From the NCBI GenBank assembly GCA_016845305.1, contig JAERSW010000045.1, positions 1 to 64,000 of the forward strand: a stretch of DNA of 64,000 nucleotides. The letters run 5' to 3'. This document shows positions 52,169 to 60,572 of this stretch, piece after piece. The translations under genes were made by a program, and so were the position numbers. The stretch's first letter is position 1; every line of letters starts with the position of its first letter. The DNA is from Acidimicrobiales bacterium. GTDB lineage: Bacteria; Actinomycetota; Acidimicrobiia; Acidimicrobiales; MedAcidi-G1. The notes beneath the pieces were generated by a model. The model saw only the letters and a list, made by a program, of their open reading frames with translations, made no database searches and was not told the origin of the DNA.

Positions 52169-53587
52169 TCAGTAGAGCCGCCCGTACTGCTCCAGGATCA
52201 CCCGGCCCGGCCCGTCCGGGTCCAGGTGGTCGAGGAACGCCTCCCACGGCACCTCGAGGTAGCCGGGGTCTCCGCCGCAGCACGAACCGGGAAAGACCCA
52301 GTCCGTACCGATGAACGTGATGGTCGACGGCATCAGGACCACGGGGTACCGCGTGCTCGCCCACTCGTAGAACTTGTCCTCGTGCCCGTAGAAGACCTCA
52401 TCGAACTCGGCGAGGCTCATCGACGGCGGTTCACCATCCCCGACCGTCATCGCCGCAACCCACCAAGCCGGGTCCTCCGGTGGAGGCGGTGCCATCACGC
52501 CGCCCTCGGCGTCCCACCACCCTGACGCGGCCGCGAATGCTCCGGCGACCGGCCACCACCAGTCGTCGTCGCCGCCGAAGAGATCGGCCAGCCCGAAAAC
52601 CGCTCCCGTGCGGCGTTCGACGTGGACGGGATGGAATCCCTCGATGAAGTCGTTCGAGGTGACGTGGTGGGAGGAAGACACCATCAGGACGCTCAGGATG
52701 CCGTCGTCACGAGTGACGTCGCCGTCGATCCACAGGCGGGCCGGAATCCGTCCACCCGAAGCCCCCACCAGGAGGTCGGAGCCGTCCTCCAGATGTCCGT
52801 CCTGACAGGCCCCTCCAGCGCAGACCCGTTCCTCCTGGGCTGCCCAGTGGTCCAGGAAGGAGTAGTGCACCGCGCCACGGATGAAGTCACTGACCGCTGG
52901 TGGTTCACGGTGGGAGAAATCCGGGTAGCGCATCGAGATCAGGCTCAGCGTCCAGAGGCGGTCGACCTCGACACCACACACCAGGCCGATCTCGTCGCCC
53001 TCCCAGCCGGACTCGGCGACCACCGGCCGGGTGAACTCCCGGCACACCCGGGTGCGATCGACCTCCGGAGCTCCCGAAGCGAGCCGACCCTCCGGCGACT
53101 GGGCCACCTCCATCTCGTGGGTCACCTCCCAGTCCGTGCACGCCACGACGAGGTCGAGGACGCCGTCCGGATCGAACTCGGGATCCCACTGCCCGACCTC
53201 GGAGGGATCCAACAGGATCCACGGCCTGTCTTCGATCCCGGAGGCGACGCAGTCCGCCTCCCCCTCGTCGAGCCTGAGCGCTCCGGGCCATCCCCATGAG
53301 GGACTTGACCGGAAGAACGCGACCTCTCGCTCCAGACGGGTCGCGCTGTCGATCGGAGGGTCGCCCTCTGGATCGACTTCCCCCACCTCGGCCGACGGCA
53401 GATCGGCCCCTGCCTTCCCGTCAGAGGGCGAATCCATGCCGAGCGAGATCAGCAGGACCGAGGCGAGGACCGTGGTCAGGATGGCGAGGGTGGTCCGGGC
53501 CGGGGCATTCCGCGGTTCGGCGGTCGGCGGGTCGTGGTCTCGGGCGATGCCCGACGGTACGTGTCCGGTGTGACGCTCGCCGGTCAT
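52169..53587 (-). CDS. Membrane-anchored protein of unknown function (possible DUF3298/RsiV-like domain)
   Basis: 472 aa. One hydrophobic segment at about 33-51 after a short hydrophilic N-terminus predicts a single-pass protein with the long, acidic C-terminal part outside. Eight cysteines outside the membrane part (about 113, 150, 182, 204, 256, 261, 436 and 437) could form disulfides. Around residues 310-455, HVERRTGAVFGLADLFGG and the late GYLEVPWEAFLDHL resemble the DUF3298/RsiV-type extracellular domain, but weakly. No operon partner is clear; the MOSC gene lies 41 bp upstream of this gene's product end on the other side of a small tandem repeat. I assign no function. Confidence 0.8.
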   Translation of the reverse strand: MTGERHTGHVPSGIARDHDPPTAEPRNAPARTTLAILTTVLASVLLISLGMDSPSDGKAGADLPSAEVGEVDPEGDPPIDSATRLEREVAFFRSSPSWGWPGALRLDEGEADCVASGIEDRPWILLDPSEVGQWDPEFDPDGVLDLVVACTDWEVTHEMEVAQSPEGRLASGAPEVDRTRVCREFTRPVVAESGWEGDEIGLVCGVEVDRLWTLSLISMRYPDFSHREPPAVSDFIRGAVHYSFLDHWAAQEERVCAGGACQDGHLEDGSDLLVGASGGRIPARLWIDGDVTRDDGILSVLMVSSSHHVTSNDFIEGFHPVHVERRTGAVFGLADLFGGDDDWWWPVAGAFAAASGWWDAEGGVMAPPPPEDPAWWVAAMTVGDGEPPSMSLAEFDEVFYGHEDKFYEWASTRYPVVLMPSTITFIGTDWVFPGSCCGGDPGYLEVPWEAFLDHLDPDGPGRVILEQYGRLY

Positions 53588-53606
53588 CCCGGGCCAAGGA
53601 CCGGGC

Positions 53607-53634
53607 GCCGGGGTTCAGGCGTCGGGGCTCAGGC
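53607..53634. repeat. 14-bp tandem repeat across a stop codon
   Basis: gccggggttcaggc (53607-53620) and gtcggggctcaggc (53621-53634) are 12/14 identical. The TCA at 53629-53631 is the stop of the MOSC gene; its duplicate lies downstream. Same type as the repeat at 1674-1727. Confidence 0.55.
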
Positions 53635-54486
53635 GTCGAGAGTGAAGCGGTCGCCGAGGCGGACCGAACCCGGGGTGGCGACCTCGCCGTAGGTGCCGAG
53701 GCAGGCGAAGACGCCCATGCCGGTGTCGTGCCGGGCGTGCTCGGCCAGCGTGGCGAGGACCTCCCGCTGTCGGCCGTGACCACCCTGCGGCAGGGTCGTC
53801 ATGACGCACCGCGGCGCCGGCCCGGAGATGGCCAGGCCCACCCCGCCGACCGTGGCGGTCCGGTCCACCCACGACAGGTCGGCGAAGCCGGGAGCCGCCG
53901 ACGTGTCGGTGGCGCGCAGCAGCATCGTGGGACGGAACCGTTCGACGGGCACGTCGGCGCCGATCAGGCCGGCCAGGTGATCGACCGAGTCGGCGACCAC
54001 GAGGTGCACCGCGGCGAGGTCCACGAACGAGGACCGCTCGGTCATCATCGCCACCGGCAGTTCCATCTCGACGTCGGACAGCGCCGTGCCGGGGATCTCC
54101 GGCCACTCGCTGTCATAGGTCTCCTCACGGCCCGCCTCGACGGGCGTCATGGCCAGCGACCCGCCGAAGGCCGTCGACAGCGCCGCGTCGAGGCCGGGGT
54201 CGCCGGCCATCCACCGGTCACCGTCGGGCGAGGTGACCTCGACGGAGCCGTCGTCGGTGATCCGGGCCGCCCAGTCCAGGAGCCCGCCGAACGGCCGGGG
54301 TTTCTTGGCGCTGGCCAGTCGCCCGGTCTCCAGGTCGCGGACCGCCCAGCGGCGATCACCCGCCACGCCACCGGCATCGAGGTCGATCGACTCGACCTGC
54401 TCGCCGGCCATCGACTTGACCGGATAGCGCCAGAGTCCCGCCACCGCATAGGCCACCTCGTCGGCCACCTCGTCGGCGTCGCTCAT
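53629..54486 (-). CDS. MOSC-domain protein
   Basis: 285 aa. N-terminal MOSC_N region (GLWRYPVKSMAGEQ, GVAGDRRWAV) and C-terminal MOSC domain ending near APRCVMTTLPQG, whose cysteine is in the position that binds the molybdenum cofactor in mARC-type proteins. Such proteins reduce N-hydroxylated compounds or carry sulfurated Moco. The ATG overlaps the stop of the upstream OYE gene by ATGA, so a reductive role next to a flavin reductase is plausible. Confidence 0.88.
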   Translation of the reverse strand: MSDADEVADEVAYAVAGLWRYPVKSMAGEQVESIDLDAGGVAGDRRWAVRDLETGRLASAKKPRPFGGLLDWAARITDDGSVEVTSPDGDRWMAGDPGLDAALSTAFGGSLAMTPVEAGREETYDSEWPEIPGTALSDVEMELPVAMMTERSSFVDLAAVHLVVADSVDHLAGLIGADVPVERFRPTMLLRATDTSAAPGFADLSWVDRTATVGGVGLAISGPAPRCVMTTLPQGGHGRQREVLATLAEHARHDTGMGVFACLGTYGEVATPGSVRLGDRFTLDA

Positions 54487-55775
54487 GTGCGTCCTCCCCC
54501 ATCCGTCCGGTCCGGCAGTCGGACGCCGATCCGGTCCTGGTCGATCAGTCGGTACGGGCTGGCCACGCCCTTGGCGATGGCGTCCCACGTCGGGTAGTCG
54601 AGGTAGCCGGGGTCGGCCGACCCGTCCGGTCCGAGACCGTAGAACGTGTCGCGCTCGTACACGTTCAACGGACGACCCGTCCGGATGCGCTCGGGGAGGT
54701 CCGGGTTGGCGAGGAACCATCGTCCGAAGGCCACGGCGTCATAGGCGCCGGCCTCGATGGCCGCCGACGCCGACGGCGGCGTGAACCCTCCGGCACCCAG
54801 CAGTGCGCCGTCGAACAGGTCGCGGTAACGGCCGTTGCGCAGCGGCGGCATCTCGTCGAGCGGTCCCCCGGCCAGGCCCGCCACCCGCGGTTCGGTGAGC
54901 AGCAGGTAGGCGAGGCCACGGCCGGCCAGCCCCTCCACGGCGTGGCCGTAGGTGGCCTCCGGGTCCGTGCACGTGGCGCCGAAGAAAGCGTGCCCGTCGT
55001 GCGGGCCGTCGCCGGGCGCGGGCTGGGGCGAGAGACGCACCCCGACGCGCCCCTCCCCCACTTCGTCGACCAGCGCGTCGACCACCTCGAACAGGAAGCG
55101 GCAGCGGTTCGCCGCCGACCCGCCGTACCGGTCGGTCCGCCGGTTCACCCCGTCGCAGAGGAACTGGTCGACCAGGTAGCCGTGGGCGCCGTGCACCTCC
55201 ACGGCGTCGAAGCCGGCCCGGACGGCCCGGGCCGCGGCGGCCCGGTAGTCGTCGACCACCCGGGCCACCTCGTCGGTGTCGAGCGCCCGGGGCACGGCCG
55301 CGGTGTCGTCCCAGCCGTAGTCGCCGGCGGCCCCATCGGCCGGAAGGGCAATCGCCGATGATGACACCGTCGGCACGGGTAGCCCAGAGGCGGCGACCAG
55401 TGGGTGGTCGGCGATGCCGGGCTGGGCGATCCGGCCGGCGTGGAGCAGCTGGCACGAGATGAGGCCGCCACGGTCGTGGACGCCGGCGACCACGTCGGCC
55501 CACCGGCCTTCTTGTTCGTCGGTCCACAGGCCGGTCACGTGGCCACCGTTGACGCGGACCCGGTCGTAGATCGACCACACCGGCGTGCCCTCCGGCGACA
55601 CCTGGACGGCCTCGGTGACGAGCAGGCCGCTGTCCGACGCCCGTTCCCGGTAGTAGGCGGCCGTGGCCGGCGTGGGCGCCAGCGTGTCGGGGTGCGCCCG
55701 GCAGCGGGTCAGCGGCGCCAGGACGATCCGGTGCGCCATCCGGAGGCGACCGGCGCGGAACGGGAGGTGGAGCAC
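54483..55775 (-). CDS. Old Yellow Enzyme-family ene-reductase
   Basis: 430 aa, longer than usual for OYE (about 360), with an insertion around TSSSAIALPADGAAGDYGWD and a C-terminal extension. The VLAPLTRCRA, CQLLHAGRIAQPG and NRRTDRYGGS blocks and a complete His-x-x-His-x-Tyr (HGAHGYL) are present. GTG start at 55775. It is coupled to the MOSC gene and lies 28 bp downstream of a PhyH oxygenase on the same strand, so the three may be one operon. Substrate unknown. Confidence 0.88.
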   Translation of the reverse strand: MLHLPFRAGRLRMAHRIVLAPLTRCRAHPDTLAPTPATAAYYRERASDSGLLVTEAVQVSPEGTPVWSIYDRVRVNGGHVTGLWTDEQEGRWADVVAGVHDRGGLISCQLLHAGRIAQPGIADHPLVAASGLPVPTVSSSAIALPADGAAGDYGWDDTAAVPRALDTDEVARVVDDYRAAAARAVRAGFDAVEVHGAHGYLVDQFLCDGVNRRTDRYGGSAANRCRFLFEVVDALVDEVGEGRVGVRLSPQPAPGDGPHDGHAFFGATCTDPEATYGHAVEGLAGRGLAYLLLTEPRVAGLAGGPLDEMPPLRNGRYRDLFDGALLGAGGFTPPSASAAIEAGAYDAVAFGRWFLANPDLPERIRTGRPLNVYERDTFYGLGPDGSADPGYLDYPTWDAIAKGVASPYRLIDQDRIGVRLPDRTDGGGRT

Positions 55776-55803
55776 GGCGACGTTCCCGGCGGTCCGTCGG
55801 GCC

Positions 55804-56637
55804 TCAGATGGTCCGCCGGTCGGTGCGGGCGCCCTCGTAGATGATGGTGCGCATGGCCGCGGCCGCCTGCTCGAAGAAGGGGACGGTTGCGGGGTCCATG
55901 GCGACGCTCGGACGGGGGCAGTGGGCGAAGTTGCCGAACCCGTCGGTGCCGCGGACGAGCGCGGCGGCGTCCCAGTCGACCTTGGTCTGTCGCGTCGACG
56001 TCGGCATGTAGTGCATCGACAGGCCGATGCGACGCTCCGTCGTCGTGTTGGGCCCCGAACCGTGGGCGGTGCGCACGTCGTGGAAGGACGCCTGCCCCGG
56101 CGCCAGTGGCATGGCCACCGGATCGTGATCGGCAGGGTCGATGGCGAGCTCCTGGCCGCGGCTCAGCAGGTTGTCGGCGGCATAGGTCTCGCGGTGTCCG
56201 ATGGCCTGCCGGTGGCTGCCGGGGATCACCGACATGCAGCCGGCGTCCTCGCCGGCCGGCGACAGGGCCAGCCAGACGCTGACGAGGCGGTCGTCGTCGA
56301 GCCCCCAGTACTCGAAGTCCTGGTGCCAGCCGACGTAGCTGGCGCTGCCGGGCTCCTTGATCCAGAAGATGGTGTTCCAGCACAGCAGGTCGGGGCCGAT
56401 CAGGTCCTCGATGGCGTCCAGCAACCGGGGATGGCGCATCAGGTCGTCGACCCACGGCATGAGGATGTGGGCGCCGGATCGGTGGACCGGCCCGAGCGAG
56501 CCGCCCATCGACGCCTCCCAGGCCTCGAGCGCGACCCGAGCGGCCGCCACCTCGCCGGCGTCGAGCAGGTCGAATGGCGACAACCAGCCACTGGTGCGGT
56601 AGGCGTCCACCTGTTCGGTCTGGAGGATCCGGGGCAC
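55804..56637 (-). CDS. Phytanoyl-CoA dioxygenase (PhyH)-family Fe(II)/2OG oxygenase
   Basis: 277 aa. Triad His105-Gln-Asp107 (VGWHQDFEYW) and His192 (RTAHGSGPN), Arg203 for 2-oxoglutarate. The GTG at 56637 is 7 nt after a -10 box TACCCT, which suggests a leaderless transcript and argues against a longer reading. It heads a likely operon with an OYE and a MOSC protein. Substrate unknown. Confidence 0.88.
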   Translation of the reverse strand: MPRILQTEQVDAYRTSGWLSPFDLLDAGEVAAARVALEAWEASMGGSLGPVHRSGAHILMPWVDDLMRHPRLLDAIEDLIGPDLLCWNTIFWIKEPGSASYVGWHQDFEYWGLDDDRLVSVWLALSPAGEDAGCMSVIPGSHRQAIGHRETYAADNLLSRGQELAIDPADHDPVAMPLAPGQASFHDVRTAHGSGPNTTTERRIGLSMHYMPTSTRQTKVDWDAAALVRGTDGFGNFAHCPRPSVAMDPATVPFFEQAAAAMRTIIYEGARTDRRTI

Positions 56638-56644
56638 GGCCCGG

Positions 56645-56650
56645 AGGGTA
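56645..56650 (-). promoter_or_regulatory. -10 box for PhyH gene (leaderless)
   Basis: TACCCT on the minus strand, 7 nt before the GTG at 56637. Confidence 0.45.
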
Positions 56651-56699
56651 GGTCCGGAGGCCCACCGGTACCGGATTCGGCACCCTGCGCCGAGACCGG

Positions 56700-57650
56700 T
56701 CACTCCGCGAACAGGGCGTCCTGGATCGGCGTCGCCGGCGGCACGACCGGCTCCGGGGCGTCCGGTGCGGAGAGGACGGCATCGAGGCCGTCGACCGACC
56801 GGAGTTCGGTGGCGCCACGGCCAGCAAGCGCCGCGTTGCCCGGGCCCTCCCCCTCACCCCGCCAGACCAGGACGCGGCCGAAGCCCTGACGGAGGGCCTC
56901 GGTTGCCCCGGCCCACGTGCCACCGGCGTCCTCGTCGGTGGCCACGACCACCGTCGCCGAGGCCAGGGCGTAGACGACCTTGTTGCGACCCATGGCGTTG
57001 CCGACGCTGAACGGTGCCTCCGGCCCGTAGGGCGTGGCGAACACGGCAGTCCCATCGAGGACGGTCGTGCGGACCTCGGGGCGTCGCAGGGTCCGGGTCA
57101 GCGAATCGGCGAGGACCGCCACCACGCGACCACCCGCCTCCCACGCCGCGTTCATCGCGATCTGGTCGACGCCCCGGGCACCGCCGGACACCAGGCCGTG
57201 GCCCGCAGCCACGCTGCGTCGGGCGATCGACGCCGCCACGTCCGCCCCCGCCTCGTCGACCCCGCGGCTCCCGACCACGCCGACCGCCGGCCCCACGAGC
57301 AGCCCGGGATCGCCGGCCACGTGGAGGAGGACCGGTGCCCGGTCGCCCAGCCTCTCCCGGAGGCGCTGCGGGTAGCCGTCGTCGTGGACGGTGACCGTCC
57401 GGACGCCCGACTCCTCGTACCGGTCCAACTCGAAGGCCAGGGCCACCGACCGGTCGAAGAGGCGGGTGAGGCGTTCGGCCAGCTCCGGGGCGAAGCCGTC
57501 GGCCACCAGGTCGTCGACCGTCCGACCGAGGAGCCCGCCGGGTGGTTCGGGCAACGCCCAGAACTCCGAGGCCTTCAGCGTGTCGTGGCCGTCGCCGGCG
57601 ATCCGGCTCACCAACAGGGCGGTGGCCAACGAGTCGGCCGAACGGGTCAC
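56700..57650 (-). CDS. DprA/Smf-like DNA-processing protein
   Basis: 316 aa. Rossmann core with VGVVGSRGVDEAGAD and VSGGARGVDQIAMNAAWEAGG, the DprA signature for binding single-stranded DNA, and NKVVYALASATVVVATD. It is not beside topA, comM or other usual chromosomal dprA neighbours; instead it is coupled by a GTGA overlap to a RecQ helicase carrying a phosphoribosyltransferase-like tail. It may be a paralogue that works with that helicase in DNA processing or defence rather than in transformation. Confidence 0.87.
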   Translation of the reverse strand: MTRSADSLATALLVSRIAGDGHDTLKASEFWALPEPPGGLLGRTVDDLVADGFAPELAERLTRLFDRSVALAFELDRYEESGVRTVTVHDDGYPQRLRERLGDRAPVLLHVAGDPGLLVGPAVGVVGSRGVDEAGADVAASIARRSVAAGHGLVSGGARGVDQIAMNAAWEAGGRVVAVLADSLTRTLRRPEVRTTVLDGTAVFATPYGPEAPFSVGNAMGRNKVVYALASATVVVATDEDAGGTWAGATEALRQGFGRVLVWRGEGEGPGNAALAGRGATELRSVDGLDAVLSAPDAPEPVVPPATPIQDALFAE

Positions 57651-59719
57651 GTCGATCGACCTGCCGCGTCGGCCAGGGCGAGCGGGTGCACGGGACCGGA
57701 ACCGGCTTCACGAAGGGCCCGGCCGACCACGGTCAGCGTCCACCTCGAGTCCACCACGTCATCCAGGAGGAGCACCGGGGCGTCGTCGACCGGGCCGTTC
57801 ACAGCGAACGCCCCGTCGACGTTGGCGAACTGGGTGGCACTGTTCCGCATCTCCTTCTGGGGCTGGCGCGGTTCGACGCGCTCGGCCACCTCCGCGAACC
57901 GTAGACCCACGGCGTCGGCCAGGCAGCGAGCCAGGTCCGGGAGGAGGGTCGGATGTCGGGCCGAGGGCACCACGGTCACCCAGCCGGGTGCCGGATCGGG
58001 CCCCCATCGGTCCAGGAGGGCCACCAGGGCTGCCACGAGGTCATCCGGGTAGCGCCCCGCCGCCCGACCCTCGGCGACGGCGCCTCCCCATCCCCCGTCA
58101 CCCCATCGACTCAGGGCGCGGCCCTCCTCCACACGCAGCCCGGCCGGCAGGGTGCGCCCGACCGGTGCCTGCCTCCTCGGCTCGACCACCAGGAAGCCGC
58201 TCCGCAGGTGTTCGACGGCCGCGGCCACCAGGTCCCTCGGAAGATCCACGTCCAGAGATCGCCCGGTGCAGTTGTCGCACAGCCCACAGGGCGACCGGTC
58301 CGGGTCGTCGAGGGCCTGACAGAGGAACGACATCCGACAGCCCTCGGTGTCCGCATAACGGACCATCTCCTGCTGTTCGACGCGCCGTTGGCCGGTCACG
58401 TCCTCGGCCCGTCGGTGGTCGTACTCCCACGGGCGGAGCGTGCGCCGCCAGACGCTGCCATCGCGCTCCACGGCGCCCTCCACGTGGAGGGTGGTCAGGA
58501 GGTGCTGGAGGCGCTTGCGCTGGACGTTGTGGCGCTCCTCCAGCTCACGGAGGGTGAACCCGCTCGGGTTGGCCTCCAGGTCGGAGACGATCGTCGTGGC
58601 GTTGGCCGGATCCGGAAAGGCCGACTCGATGAAGAAGTCCTGGATGTCGACGTCCTCCCGACCGCGGAGCAGGACGCCGACCGACGAGCCCAACTGGCGT
58701 CCGGCACGACCCACCTGTTGGTAGTAGGCGATCGCCGAGGCCGGGGCCTGGTAGTGGACCACGAAGTGCAGGTCGGGCTTGTCGAAGCCCATGCCCAGGG
58801 CCACGGTGGCCACCACCACGTCCACCTCGTTGGCCAGGAGGCGTGCCTCGACGTCAGTCCGGCGCTCCGAGTCGAGACCTGCGTGGTACGCCACCGCGTC
58901 GATGTTCCGCGACCGCAGCCAGTCGGCCACCCGCTCGGCGTCGGCCACGGTCAGCGTGTAGACGATCCCCGACCCGCCGAGCCGAGGAATCGACTCGGCC
59001 AGCCAGGCCAGGCGTCGGGCCGGCTCCGGGACGTCGAGCACGTGGAGGGCCAGCCCGTCACGGCGGAGCGGGCCACGCAACGAGCCACGGGTCCCGAGCT
59101 GTGCGTCGACGTCGTCCACCACGCGGTCGTTGGCCGTCGCCGTGCACCCCACGATGGGGACCCCCGGCGGCATCGACTCGACGGCCCGCACGATCCGCCG
59201 ATAGTCAGGGCGGAAGTCGTGCCCCCAGTCGGAGATGCAGTGCGCCTCGTCGACGACCAGGAGGCCGACCCGACGCCCGACCGTCGTCAAGGTCGTGGTC
59301 CGGAACTCCTCATTCGCCAGCCGCTCGGGCGCCACCATGAGGACGTCGACCCGATCAGCGTCGAGATCGGAGACCACCTGGTCCCACTCGTCGCTGTTGG
59401 TGCTGTCGATCCGCTCGGCCCGGATCCCCATCCGCTCGGCGGCCAGCACCTGGTTGCGCATGAGGGCGAGCAGGGGCGACACCAGGAAGGTCGGGCCGGC
59501 ACCGCGGTCGCGCAGCATCCGGGTGGCGATGAAGTAGACGGCGCTCTTGCCCCAGCCGGTCCGCTGGACCACGAAGACCCGCTCACGCAGCTCCACCACC
59601 CGGTGGATGGCCTCCAGTTGCTGGTCGTGGAACGTGGCGTCCTGCCGGCCCGTCAGGGTCCGCAGGTGGCCGAGTGCCTCCTCGTGGAACCCCTCGCTGA
59701 TCCCGTCCGTGCCCGTCAT
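57647..59719 (-). CDS. RecQ-family DNA helicase with C-terminal phosphoribosyltransferase-like domain
   Basis: 690 aa. Helicase motifs: Walker A TGWGKSA at 54-60, DEAH at 157-160, GMGFDKPDLHFVVHYQ and QQVGRAGR (335-341); RecQ zinc site Cys461, Cys478, Cys481 and Cys484. No HRDC domain; instead residues about 570-690 look like a PRTase, with the PRPP-loop VLLLDDVVDSRWT at 649-661. A helicase-PRTase fusion coupled to a DprA-like gene is not the housekeeping recQ arrangement. Confidence 0.9.
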   Translation of the reverse strand: MTGTDGISEGFHEEALGHLRTLTGRQDATFHDQQLEAIHRVVELRERVFVVQRTGWGKSAVYFIATRMLRDRGAGPTFLVSPLLALMRNQVLAAERMGIRAERIDSTNSDEWDQVVSDLDADRVDVLMVAPERLANEEFRTTTLTTVGRRVGLLVVDEAHCISDWGHDFRPDYRRIVRAVESMPPGVPIVGCTATANDRVVDDVDAQLGTRGSLRGPLRRDGLALHVLDVPEPARRLAWLAESIPRLGGSGIVYTLTVADAERVADWLRSRNIDAVAYHAGLDSERRTDVEARLLANEVDVVVATVALGMGFDKPDLHFVVHYQAPASAIAYYQQVGRAGRQLGSSVGVLLRGREDVDIQDFFIESAFPDPANATTIVSDLEANPSGFTLRELEERHNVQRKRLQHLLTTLHVEGAVERDGSVWRRTLRPWEYDHRRAEDVTGQRRVEQQEMVRYADTEGCRMSFLCQALDDPDRSPCGLCDNCTGRSLDVDLPRDLVAAAVEHLRSGFLVVEPRRQAPVGRTLPAGLRVEEGRALSRWGDGGWGGAVAEGRAAGRYPDDLVAALVALLDRWGPDPAPGWVTVVPSARHPTLLPDLARCLADAVGLRFAEVAERVEPRQPQKEMRNSATQFANVDGAFAVNGPVDDAPVLLLDDVVDSRWTLTVVGRALREAGSGPVHPLALADAAGRST

Positions 59720-59810
59720 GCCGCTGCCCCCTGGCCTCCCGCCGGATTCCCGTACCGGTCCGTCGGGCCGATTGTCACGGACGCCTGTGACAGCCTCCGC
59801 CGTCTGCCGG

Positions 59811-60572
59811 TCAGCCGCGGCCGACGAAGGGCATGTCGTTGGCCATCACGGTCATGGACAGCACGTTGGCGTCCAGCGGCAGGCTCGCCATGTGGACGAC
59901 GGCAGCGCCGACGTTCGCGAGGTCCATGGTGGCCTCGGCCCGCACCGTGCCATCGGGCTGGAGGATCCCGGCCGCCATCTGCTCGACCATCTCCGACGCC
60001 GCGTTGCCGATGTCGATCTGCCCGCAGGCGACGCCGAGCCCCCGCCCGTCGAGCGACAGCGACTTCGTCAGGCCGGTGATGGCGTGCTTGGAGGCCGTGT
60101 AGGGCGCCGAGAACGGTCGGGGCGTCGTCGCCGACACCGACCCGTTGTTGATGATGCGGCCGCCCGACGGGTCCTGACGTCGCATCCGACCGAAGGCGGC
60201 CCGGGCACACAGGAACGAGCCCCGCAGGTTCACGGCCATCAGGTCGTCCCACGCCTCGACGGGAAGCTCGTCGATCGGCACCGGAGGGGCGGCGATCCCG
60301 GCGTTGTTGAACAGCAGGTCGACCCGACCGAACCGGTCTTCGACGGTGTCGAAGAGCCGATCCACGTCGACCTCGTCGGCCACGTCGGCGACCACGGCGA
60401 GCCCGTCGCCGGGCAGGGCGGCCACGGTGGCGTCGAGGTCGGCGGCGGTGCGCCCACACACGACCACGACCCAGCCGTCGGCCGACAGCGCCTCGGCCAC
60501 GGCCCGGCCGATGCCCCGGCCACCGCCGGTCACCACGGCGATCCGGCCCGCCCCGGACCTCGCGTCCTTCAT
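59811..60572 (-). CDS. SDR-family oxidoreductase
   Basis: 253 aa classical SDR: TGGGRGIG cofactor motif near the N-terminus, NNAG, catalytic Ser in NNGSVSATTP and the Tyr-x3-Lys of YTASKHA. Start ATG at 60572 is fixed by an ATGA overlap with the upstream Hyi-like gene; a longer reading from 60605 lies inside that gene. The coupling suggests oxidation of a small hydroxy- or keto-acid handled by the isomerase-like protein. Confidence 0.9.
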   Translation of the reverse strand: MKDARSGAGRIAVVTGGGRGIGRAVAEALSADGWVVVVCGRTAADLDATVAALPGDGLAVVADVADEVDVDRLFDTVEDRFGRVDLLFNNAGIAAPPVPIDELPVEAWDDLMAVNLRGSFLCARAAFGRMRRQDPSGGRIINNGSVSATTPRPFSAPYTASKHAITGLTKSLSLDGRGLGVACGQIDIGNAASEMVEQMAAGILQPDGTVRAEATMDLANVGAAVVHMASLPLDANVLSMTVMANDMPFVGRG

